41,736 nucleotides of DNA. Origin: Promethearchaeum sp. Its GTDB lineage: Archaea; Asgardarchaeota; Lokiarchaeia; Sigyniarchaeales; Promethearchaeaceae. The position numbers and the translations under genes were made by a program. The stretch spans positions 1 through 41,736 of the forward strand of contig JAUWOE010000005.1 in the NCBI GenBank assembly GCA_030612265.1, given 5' to 3'. Under the pieces are notes generated by a model. That model made no database searches, was not told where the DNA came from, and saw only the letters and a program-made list of their open reading frames with translations. Positions 1-9,600 of this stretch are shown in pieces; position 1 is the first letter of the stretch; every line of letters begins with the position of its first letter.

Positions 1-142
1 TGATGATAGAAGGTGAATTTTCTTCACTATTATGATTTTCTGCTAAAGAAGGAATCGTCGTTACAATTAACATAGATAGAATCCCAAATAAGAGCACTCT
101 ACCCATGTACGAGGAAGATCTAAAAATTCTGTTATTTTTCAT
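1..142 (-). CDS. Secreted protein, N-terminal fragment (cut by window edge)
   Basis: An open minus-strand frame starts with ATG at 142 and runs without a stop to the left edge (47 codons visible). The translation has a basic start (KNNRIFR), a hydrophobic stretch (VLLFGILSMLIVTTIP) and a likely signal peptidase site after SLA, followed by a polar Asn/Glu/Ser-rich segment. This is a typical signal peptide, so the product is probably exported. Nothing of the mature protein is visible, so its function cannot be said. It is divergent from the secreted amylase gene at 548, with 405 bases between them. The two may share an extracellular theme, but that is inference. Confidence 0.65.
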   Translation of the reverse strand, partial: MKNNRIFRSSSYMGRVLLFGILSMLIVTTIPSLAENHNSEENSPSII

Positions 143-547
143 TTTTACCACATACCAAAGATATTCATTTGTTATTATGAACTTTTATTGATTTAAGTGT
201 TTTGGACAAAAATAGATCTCGAGATTTATAAATGTTAAATTTTCTTCCCAAATCGTTTTAATTATATCTCTTACATTTGTCTGAAATTAAATGGAACAAT
301 TCTGAATCTCTGTGCGGATTTCTGGATGATTTATATTTATTCTAGCTAATTTCGAATCTAGATAATTATAAACAAGTTGTTCTGCTCTGCCCTAGCTAAT
401 TCCTGTCCAATGAAATTGAATAAAAATTTAAAAAAAATTCCAATAGAATTCGTTTTTAGGGCGTTGTTCAAAAAACAGAAATGTTCCTCAAGATAATTGA
501 ATAGAAATAGCAAAATATATTTATAGATAAGTTGACTTAAAACCGAT
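143..547. other. Intergenic region between divergent secreted-protein genes
   Basis: 405 bases with no credible gene; it should hold promoters for both flanking genes. A TATA-like stretch (tttataaatg) lies near 226-235 and another (atatatttata) just before the amylase start. The 10-mer ctagctaatt occurs twice, about 50 bases apart near 351 and 401. I see no RNA gene in it. Confidence 0.5.
515..525 (+). promoter_or_regulatory. TATA-like box for the amylase gene
   Basis: The stretch atatatttata is centred about 28 bases before the ATG at 548. Archaeal TATA boxes sit about 26-30 bases before the transcription start, so the mRNA would be leaderless or nearly so. No Shine-Dalgarno sequence precedes this ATG, which fits. 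The region is AT-rich, so this is suggestive only. Confidence 0.35.
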
Positions 548-2821
548 ATGAAATTCAGCCGTAAACATTTAAATTATATAATTCTATGCCTCTTCTTTAA
601 TGGTGTTTTTTGGGGAATAATTCCAACCATCGATGAGGAGAACTCAGGAAATCAGACCCAAATAGAGAATTCACCACAACCCTATCCAGTTATATACCCA
701 CCGTTTCAAAATTCTCCTTTGGAATATTCTCCCCAAACACAAGAAATCGGCCAGAAAGTGATGTTACAAGGATATTTTTGGGAAGTCATTGACGATGGAA
801 CTTGGTGGAATATTGTTAGAAATGAGGTCCCCTTGTTGGGAACTGCTGGCTTTGATTCATTTTGGTTACCGCCTTTTACAAAAACGAATGACGGAGGAAT
901 AGCGAGGTGTGGCTATGAACCGTATGATTATTATGATTTAGGTGAATTTTTTCAACAAGGCAGCATTGAAACGCGCTACGGATCGCGTTTGGAATTAGAA
1001 GCTTTAATCGATGAAATGCATCAATATGGAATTTCAGCGATTGGGGATGTTGTGATAAATCACAATAATGGTGGGGAACTTGAAGAGAATCCCTTCGTTG
1101 GTAAATCAACCGAAACTAATTTTATGAATGTTGCCAGCGGGCTATTTCCACGAAATTACTCACATTTTCATCCTAATGATATTGAAGAAAGCGATCCTGG
1201 AGTATGGGGGACTTATCCTGATCTCTGCCATCATCACCCTTATGTCCAAGAAGAGTTGTATAAATGGGGACAATGGCTACAAGATGAAATCGGATTTGAT
1301 GGGTGGCGATTTGATATGCTCATCGGTATATACCCCGATGTCATTCGCGACTGGATGAACAATCTCACCAATTCTTGGGCGGTGGGGGAATATTGGACTG
1401 GTCATGAATTTAATATCCAAGATCAACTCGATTATCTCGACGGCACAAACAATACCATTACAACTTTTGATTTTCCCTTAATGTATGAACTACGAAATAT
1501 GGCATTTGGAAACGGTACGTATGATATGCAAAATTTAGTAGAAGCCGGAATTCTTGGATTTCGTCCTGATCAAGCAGTGACTTTTGTGGTTAATCATGAT
1601 ACAGGACTTAGATTCGGTGCTGACATTCCAATCGACTGGCATCCAAAAGCTTATGCTTATATCTTGACCCATGAAGGTTATCCGATGGTATATTGGGATG
1701 ATTTCTATGACATTCTTCAACATAAGGAAATTAAAACTCTTGTCGAGATCCATAATCAATTTGCCAAGGGAAATACAGAGATACTCTTTGCCGATGAGGA
1801 TGTATATGTTATGCAACGTGATGGTGATCCTGGTTTATTATATATTATGAATGATGATCCGATTAATTCTCGGACAGTGACAGTTCCAACAAAATGGGCA
1901 GATGTAACAATTTCGGATCTCATGGATCGAATGCCGAAAGTGGAGGTTGATTCAACTGGAGACGCAACTATTACAGCTCCAGCTTCAGGATATACAATAT
2001 ATTCCACAGGTTCACCGTTAATTTCTTTACACCCACCTATGAATGAGTCTACGATTCTTCAAACGATTCCTCTCGATGTGATTCAAATAGATGGAATTCT
2101 TGAAGATGCATGGCCAAGTGTGAAATATGTGGATAGAAAAGGTGATGCTGGCGTTGGTCCGTTAGATCTTCATGAACTTTTACTCACAACCGATGAAAAA
2201 TATTTGTATATAGGATTTACGACAGGAAAGTTTGGATGGAATGGTGATAATCTTCATTATGGTATTGCAATTGATACAAAATCTGGAGGAATTAGGTCGG
2301 ATCCGGGATTACACCCAAATGTTACTTGGGCAGGTAGTGGTCTACCAGATTATATCTACTATTTGGAAACGGATAATGATGAATCCAAGTATCACATAAG
2401 CACAGGTATGCAATACATTTTGAATGAAGATGATGATGAAGAAGGAGAAGAATGGCAAACGAATCGAACTTTATCCGCGGGTGTAGATTTTGCCTCTAAT
2501 CTTGCCATGAAATTTGTCGAAATTAAAATTCCACTAGCTGAACTCGAATTGGAACAAGGCGGGGAATTCGGTTTAAAGATTTTCTCCACCGAAGCAGGAA
2601 GGATAGGGGCTGCAGACACTCTTCCTTTTGATGAAGAAGTAGATGCAGTAGGTGACTCTCAGTCTTGGTTATCTCTCTTAGTGAAGTATGAAATCCCTCC
2701 CATAATTTCAACCGATGCGCTTGATTCTTCAATAATGGGATATCAGGTTTCAAGTATGGTACTATTCGTTTCACTTGCGTGTGTTGTAATTATTTGGAAA
2801 ATTCGGCAAAAACGCTTCTAA
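548..2821 (+). CDS. Secreted, membrane-anchored GH13 alpha-amylase-like glycosidase with CBM9-like C-terminal domain
   Basis: This is a retaining alpha-glucan hydrolase of family GH13 (alpha-1,4 bonds of starch- or glycogen-like polymers), acting outside the cell. The 757-residue product begins with a signal-anchor-like segment (residues 8-27). The catalytic barrel covers about 68-430 and shows all four GH13 signatures: DVVINH (167-172), GWRFD with nucleophile Asp256, VGEYW with acid/base Glu281, and FVVNHD with Asp351. A beta-rich domain at about 505-720 (DGILEDAW, then YLYIGF) resembles CBM9/DOMON-like carbohydrate-binding modules. A C-terminal helix (about 730-750, VSSMVLFVSLACVVIIW) followed by KIRQKRF should anchor it in the membrane. 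The start is the first ATG, with a TATA-like box at the right distance. The family is secure; exact substrate and product pattern are not visible. Confidence 0.92.
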   Translation: MKFSRKHLNYIILCLFFNGVFWGIIPTIDEENSGNQTQIENSPQPYPVIYPPFQNSPLEYSPQTQEIGQKVMLQGYFWEVIDDGTWWNIVRNEVPLLGTAGFDSFWLPPFTKTNDGGIARCGYEPYDYYDLGEFFQQGSIETRYGSRLELEALIDEMHQYGISAIGDVVINHNNGGELEENPFVGKSTETNFMNVASGLFPRNYSHFHPNDIEESDPGVWGTYPDLCHHHPYVQEELYKWGQWLQDEIGFDGWRFDMLIGIYPDVIRDWMNNLTNSWAVGEYWTGHEFNIQDQLDYLDGTNNTITTFDFPLMYELRNMAFGNGTYDMQNLVEAGILGFRPDQAVTFVVNHDTGLRFGADIPIDWHPKAYAYILTHEGYPMVYWDDFYDILQHKEIKTLVEIHNQFAKGNTEILFADEDVYVMQRDGDPGLLYIMNDDPINSRTVTVPTKWADVTISDLMDRMPKVEVDSTGDATITAPASGYTIYSTGSPLISLHPPMNESTILQTIPLDVIQIDGILEDAWPSVKYVDRKGDAGVGPLDLHELLLTTDEKYLYIGFTTGKFGWNGDNLHYGIAIDTKSGGIRSDPGLHPNVTWAGSGLPDYIYYLETDNDESKYHISTGMQYILNEDDDEEGEEWQTNRTLSAGVDFASNLAMKFVEIKIPLAELELEQGGEFGLKIFSTEAGRIGAADTLPFDEEVDAVGDSQSWLSLLVKYEIPPIISTDALDSSIMGYQVSSMVLFVSLACVVIIWKIRQKRF

Positions 2822-2858
2822 ATAGGTTTTTTCCACTTTTTTCTGAAAATTATAATAA

Positions 2859-2867
2859 TTTTTTTTT
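2859..2867 (+). terminator. T-run after the amylase gene
   Basis: Nine consecutive T residues lie 38 bases after the amylase stop, with further T clusters nearby and no strong hairpin. Oligo-T is the usual archaeal termination signal. The next gene starts at 2892, so read-through is possible. Confidence 0.35.
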
Positions 2868-2891
2868 ATTGTCTATCTTTTTAAGAGTTAT

Positions 2892-3272
2892 ATGAATAAA
2901 ATGTCAAAATTTGATGTATCAGAAATCAAGACACAATTAGCGAAATTTAAAGTATATCAATATGAGACAAAGGATTTAAGAAATTCAGCAGTTTTAATCC
3001 CAATTCTTCCAATTCAAGCTACATCCATAAATTCTTCCAGTTACCAACTACTTATGACGGGCAGGTCTCCAAAATTAAAACATCATACTGGTGAAATGAG
3101 TTTTCCTGGAGGAAAATTTGATCCCAAAATTGATAATAGTTTGAAGGATACAGCACTGCGGGAAACCTATGAGGAAATAGGCGTTTCTCCTGAAAATATT
3201 AAAATTATAGGAAATTTAGATGATTTACCTACCTTAACAGGATGGACCATACGAGTTTTTGTAGGTCTTTAG
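2892..3272 (+). CDS. Nudix hydrolase, CoA-diphosphatase type, N-terminal part (frameshifted gene)
   Basis: Nudix enzymes of this subgroup (NudL/NUDT7-like) cleave CoA and its derivatives to phosphopantetheine and 3',5'-ADP. The motif LMTGRSPKLKHHTGEMSFPGG matches the CoA-specific signature (LLTxRS...G...FPGG), and the Nudix box follows with ALRETYEEIG, giving the metal-binding glutamates. The frame ends abruptly after WTIRVFVGL, in the middle of the expected fold. The next frame (3242-3568) continues the domain. Family members are about 190-220 residues, close to the sum of the two pieces. The break lies at ggtctttag near 3264-3272, where one missing base in a short T run would explain it. 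Either sequencing error or a real mutation is possible. Confidence 0.8.
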   Translation: MNKMSKFDVSEIKTQLAKFKVYQYETKDLRNSAVLIPILPIQATSINSSSYQLLMTGRSPKLKHHTGEMSFPGGKFDPKIDNSLKDTALRETYEEIGVSPENIKIIGNLDDLPTLTGWTIRVFVGL

Positions 3273-3568
3273 AAATTCCTCCAAATTTTAAATTTAAAAT
3301 AAATAAAGAAGAGGTCGCGGCACTTGTTAAAATCCCAATTGAATATATTGCAACAGAAAATCTTTTCTATAAAATACCATTCCCAAAAGATCATAATTTT
3401 TCAATGCTGTGTTTTGATTATAATGATCCAGAATTAAACCAGAATTTCAAGATTTGGGGAGCTTCAGCGCATATGTTTCAAGAATTTCTAAATAAAATGT
3501 ATGAGATCGAGGTCATTAGTCCAGAATATAAACGTCCAACTTTAAAGGAATGTTTGGATTCGTTATAA
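3242..3568 (+). CDS. Nudix hydrolase, C-terminal part (frameshifted gene)
   Basis: This is the continuation of the Nudix gene that starts at 2892, in the -1 relative frame. The meaningful sequence starts near 3270 (LEIPPNFKFKINKEEVAALV). The motif NKEEVA followed by VKIPIEYI is typical of CoA-diphosphatase Nudix proteins just after the Nudix box, and a later segment (IWGASAHMFQEFL) matches their C-terminal IWGxTA helix. The first ten residues from the nominal ATG at 3242 overlap the upstream part in another frame and are probably not real protein. It is therefore unlikely to be an independent gene. Confidence 0.6.
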   Translation: MDHTSFCRSLEIPPNFKFKINKEEVAALVKIPIEYIATENLFYKIPFPKDHNFSMLCFDYNDPELNQNFKIWGASAHMFQEFLNKMYEIEVISPEYKRPTLKECLDSL

Positions 3569-3591
3569 CGATAGAATAAAAGAAAAAAAAC

Positions 3592-3644
3592 ATCAAGGAT
3601 TATATTCGATATTTCTCAATATCTAATTCTTTTTTTTCCTTGAT
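3592..3644. terminator. Inverted repeat with A/T runs between convergent genes
   Basis: The 8-base arms atcaagga (3592-3599) and tccttgat (3637-3644) are perfect reverse complements with a 37-base loop. They are flanked by an A-run (about 3583-3590) and enclose a T-run (about 3630-3637). This lies where the plus-strand Nudix gene and the minus-strand giant gene (stop at 3623-3625) converge, so a two-way terminator is plausible. The right arm lies inside the giant gene's last codons. The long loop makes a stable hairpin doubtful. Confidence 0.35.
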
Positions 3645-6600
3645 TTGATTATTGAGTATGGAATTATTACGAGAAATATCACTGAACCAATATAATATGC
3701 ATATACTGGAATATTGGAAGAACTCCAATGATCAAACAATGTTGAAACGGCTGAACCTTGTGAAGATGGAGGATCTGGAGAATCTGGAGGATTTGGAGGA
3801 ATTTCTGCTCCAGAAACAATAATTATTCTATTTTCTGATTTAAATACAACATCTAGAACTCCACTTTCAGTAAATCTCCCAACAAGCATACGGGTTTTTG
3901 ATTCAACACCCACATAATGCCAACTTAATTTCTCTGTTGAACCATTGATAATATTTAGATAATTGTAATTTGTAAAAATTAAATCAGTAGTTCCATCATT
4001 CCCCATATCACTAAAACTCATTAAACATTCGCTTTTATCTAATACCAAGGGAGCATCATAGCGCCATACTTCATTTCCAGAACTTTCATACCCAATAACA
4101 CCTTCATCAATGAGGTTTACAATCAGTTCATCTATAGAATCATCATTCCAAATATCAGCAGCTTGAAAATCACGTACCTTACCATCATCAAATCCAAATA
4201 TAGCAATTACAGTCATAGTATCCCCATCAACAAGCGTAATATTAGAATTTGCATCTATTAAAGCAAAATCTTCATATACATCGTCCTTAAAGTTTCCTGA
4301 TATAATGCCATAAATATTATATCCTACAGAAAAATCATCATATAAAGTTCCATCACCTCCATAATATATCCTAGCAATCTGATTATATCCTCCGTACAGC
4401 ACATCTAATGAAGATTGCCCAGAATAATAACCAACAGCCATATAGTTCCCAGTTTTCGGCTCAGAGTTGCTTGTATACATTCCATCACCTGTAGAATTAA
4501 ACCATTCAAGATATGACTTATCATCTGCTTTATTTTCATATAACACAACAATTTCATCATTAATTTCTGCTTGATTAAATTCTCCTATATAAAAATCGCG
4601 AGGACTAAAATTTGAGGGAGCGCTTATTACTTTACTTATTTCTCCACTTTCACCTTTAAGTAAATAAATATCTCCATTTTTAGTACGAACAGCAAGATCA
4701 AGAAAATCTAAATTATTTAAATTACCAAATCTCACATCTCGGACTCCATCATCAGAGAAATTCTGTTTCCAAATTTGAGTTCCCGTGGTTGCATTCCACA
4801 AAATCAAATCCTTATTATAATCATAAGTTAGAATTTCATCTATTCCATTTCCATCATTTGAAACATCATGCACCCATAGATTTACAATGTTTGTTTCTCC
4901 TGTTTCAAATTCGAGATAAAGGTTATGCTCTGTATACATCTCCTCTGTTGGGGGAACGATTAAAGATGAATGATCAAATACATAAATCTCCCCAGTTTCA
5001 CTATAAGCGATTATTGAATCTAAATTTGGACCGCCTAACCAAGCACCTGCTACAGCATTAAATGCAAAGGTTGTGTCATTGAACCACATTGGTAGTCCAC
5101 ATTTTCCATCTATGGCAACCATAGTCCCATCACGGCCAACAACAGCTACATCCATTGCCCCACTACCACCAAAATTCCCGATAGAGATATCATAAGTTAG
5201 TCCAATATCAGGACTATAATGCCATAGAGTTATTCCTGAAGTAAAGTCCTCTAAATAGATTCCATTATCTTTAGTTGATACAAGAATTTCAGGTTGATCA
5301 TCACCATCAAAATCTTCGATGAAAATATGAGGAGATACTGAAGTACCATAATAAGTTGAATTATAGATTATTGCACTCTCATTTACATCAAGAATTCTCA
5401 ATCGATCATAAACAAATACAATTTCCTCAATACCATTTCCGTCAAAATCATAAGGGATTATATCGGTTCTGGAATTTGTAATTATATCTTCATCACTTTC
5501 ATATAAGATCGTTCCATCTGTTATATTTGCAATTCTAAGTACTCCAGATGAATCACTATAAGCTAGTGATAAAGATTCATTATCATAGAAATGTCCAAGC
5601 GAAATTGAGTAAATTGTAACAACCCCAGGTGGAGTACCATCCAGTTCATATAGGAAATTCCCTTGATAATCAAGTACAGTAAGATTTCCAACATTGTTGG
5701 CAAACACTACTTCAACAGTTCCATTAAGTGATATATCACCAACATCAATCGCCTCAATATCTCCAACAGCTCCAAGAGTAAAATTCCATAACTCGACTCC
5801 AGTCAAAATATTGATTGCATATATGTATCCATTTTCTTTAGCGAATAAAATTTCTGGAAGAGAATCATTAGTTATGTCAAAAAGTCCCATCCCACGTGTA
5901 TATCCTGTACCAAATGTATCACTCCAAATAATAGAACCATTATCATCAATCACAACAATTTTACTGGTATTGCCATCACATATTATTATTTCATCAAACG
6001 AATCATCGTCAATATCATAAGTAAACATACATCTAGGGTCTGCTTTTGTATCAATATCGATATCCCATCTCTCTTGAGATACAGTTAAAGGGGTTAATCC
6101 CTCAGATGTCGCTCGATATTCAATTACATATACATCGCCTCTCTCTGTTGCAATTCCGATTTCTTCCCATCCATTCCCATTTGAATCATAAACTGTAACA
6201 CCGGTAAATGGATTTTCAAATGTTTCTGATAGCCAGGATTCATCATATTTCATCATTTGAGACCCAGCTTCATCCACAGATGATTTTAATTCATAAATAC
6301 TTACTTGATGATCCCATCCCGCTACAACTTCCCTTCTACCATCATTGTCTGTATCTCCTACATCCAAATCAACTACTTCGGTCAATGAATTACCAGTCCA
6401 ATCCGATTGGGTGTTAATTCCGTACATTGGAAATCCATATAGATACTCATGATCTCCAGGTTTATGTTTAAATACGGGTGCTGTAAATACGAAATTATAC
6501 ATGAAACCAGCACTATCCAATCCTATTACAGTTGGTGCAAATGCTATAGGGGTTATATTTACATGTGTTGCAGAAAAGAATAATTGAGCTGCATTTGGAT

Positions 6601-9600
6601 TCAATTCCCATTCTACATATCCCAACTGGAGGTTCTCTTTTCTCTCTAAATTATTTGGTATTGTATTAAGGGTTTGTTGACTTTTCCAAGTGAGTCCTCT
6701 TGTAGTACTGGCTACCATTCCAATTCTATCTTCAAATGATGCACCTAAATTCTCATATATTACAACAAGTGATTCATCTTCTGAGCGAAGATAGTCAATA
6801 TCTGGGAATAATTCATCATTATAGGAATTAGTAGCATGATATGGAGATACTTCATCAAATGCAAAGGAATTGTTTAACATTAATACCCATATATCAAAAT
6901 CAGGTTTAGATATTGCAATATTAATAGCAGACATGGCAATAGCATAGGATCCATCTGAAAGAGTCGTAATCGATGCAGAATGGATATTATAATTGGTCCT
7001 ACCTTCGAAATCCAAGTAACTCCAATAAGTAGAGCTAGCTAATATTTTGGGCATAGTCTTATTATAAATAGTCTTAAATGACGAACTCCCATAGACACAA
7101 ATTAAACCAATGTTATCATTATCATATTCAAAAATATCAGGGTAATTAATCGAACTTGATATTAATGAAGAACTCGCATAATAAGGTGTTCCCCAAATTT
7201 CAGTAGCAAGATTGAATTTTGATACCCATATCGCAGGATAACCAAGTGCATTCTCATATCGCCAAGTGGCATAGATATCCCCGTTTTCCATTGTTGCTAT
7301 AGCGGGTTCTGATTCAAATTCAAAAGTTCCATCACCATAGGTCAAATCAGTTAATACATATTGGGGCGAATTCCATATACTGGTTGATTTATCAAATTTT
7401 TTCCAGAAATTTCGACCATAGTATGAGAAGATTTGATATATATAATTGCTATAAGCACCCTTTCCGTGAGTTAAATCACTTTTTGATCGCTTTTCAATCT
7501 CATCAGTTGGAGCATTTGTTCTTGCTAAGATCCACATATCTCCAGAAGAATTCATTTGACCGATATCTATGATTGGATAGTTCGGAGAGCTGGTGACATG
7601 TTCAACCTTTTGATAATTTGAATCTGAACCAGCGATCCATTCCCATATATCAAAACCTTTATTATGTCCAATAATAATTTCTTCAGCACCGTCGTAATCT
7701 TGGTCATCGATAGTCAAAACATTAACCGGGTTCCACTTTGTAAGCTGTGAAGGTGCTTCCCATGCTTGATAGAAAGTACCACCTTGACATTCATAAATGT
7801 GAACAAATCCATCTTCTCGAATTGCACGAGTATCTAATGTACCTCCTAAAATTATCTCTCGGTATCCATCTTGATCTGTATCTCCTGTAGTCAATGTGCT
7901 GATCCATGCGTATTCATAAGATTCATCAGCATAAGGATTTCCTAAAAGGTTATATCTCCCCTCTAAATCAGAGCTAGTAACGAAATACTCATTATTTTCC
8001 ATGTCAATAAAATTATGTTCTGGAACATTATAGACAAATAAATAAGGCCCTGCTGCAAGAATAAGTTCATTTTCCCCATTATAATCCAAATCATTACCAA
8101 CACACATCGCAGTAATTTCGTCAACTTGATCCCACCCGGGTTCATCAATGAAACCTGAATCCCGTAAATCAATCGAATAAACAAACTCTAACTCATCGCC
8201 TCCAGTTAAATTTTTATCTTCAAAAATGTAAACTTGGAGATTAGCTGCAACAATTAATTCATTTAATCCATTATTATCAAGATCAACTCCAGCTACGACA
8301 TGTTTTACATGATCCCAAATATTTCTTGTAAATGTTCCTGAGATGCCCTCCAATTCTTCATAAAGATAAGGGCTTTCATCAGTTGTTTCGTTATGGATAA
8401 TATCAAATGTTTTATACATCCGTTTATATGTATTATTAACCATATTCTCAAATACATAGACGTTATTATCATAATCACCTATGATTATTTCACCATTACC
8501 ATCATTATCAATGTCACCTGAAGTAATAGATAATGTCCAACCTTCAAGATCATCTTCATTACTCCATGATTCATAAATATGAAATCCATAATTCCTAAAA
8601 TCATCATCTCCACTATCCAAAAGACTGAATTCCATGCGAGCAACTGTGGGATACGTGGCAACAATATAACTATCAACTGCATCGTAGACAGGTGTAGCCC
8701 ATGAAGTTCTTTGTGCAAAATTATTATAGGATACAAGCATATAGTCCGCCTCTTCATCTAAGTCATATTCACTTTCCCATGTATCAATACTATACCCTTC
8801 ATGCCGTGGGATAATCCGTGTATCTGTTAAATTCATGAATTTCATATTAGTTTCGGGGCGAGTATTTGAAAATATTCTTTTTTCTTGGACCCAATCGGGA
8901 TTTTCTGCTGTTCCTTCATTTATAAATGCAGTAGTTCCATTTTTCGTAGCATAACTAAGAATTACATCTAAATCCCCATCTCTATCTAAATCACAAAGCT
9001 CAGGTTGACCCCATCCATAACTCGTTAGTTCAGCGTTAATCTGCGAGAAATAATCATGCACTATTGTGAAGTTAATTTCGTTGATTTCCTTGAACAAATT
9101 CTTTGCCAGATACAATTGACCATTTGAAAAGATCATGTCATTATCTCCGTCGCCATCAATATCTGTAAAGTCCAATTTAGGAGTAGTTTTTGAAACTGCG
9201 ATAAGTGAAGTAATTTCTCCGGTTTTATCAAATTCTGACATTGAATACCTATTAACCGATGCAAATGGTAAGTTCAAATCATCTCTAAAGAAGAAATTAA
9301 GTTCAGCAGTTGCACCGTCTACAAGATTTCCTGTTGGTAATTGATCTGGGTTATATGAAGCAACCGCAAGGAGCGGCATTGGATAGCCTGGAATCAACTC
9401 AAATGTTTCTACGGATGTGTATGGCTTATTTCCTCCCGCTAAAAATAGATTGATATCAGATAAGTATCCGTTTACTGTTGTGTCACCAACTCCGAGCATA
9501 TTATGGGCAACAATCTGACTAGATTTAGTGCCAACAAAATATGAAGGTGAAGCATCGAAAAGGCCCCATGGATCTAATTTTCCAAAACTCCATGAATTGT

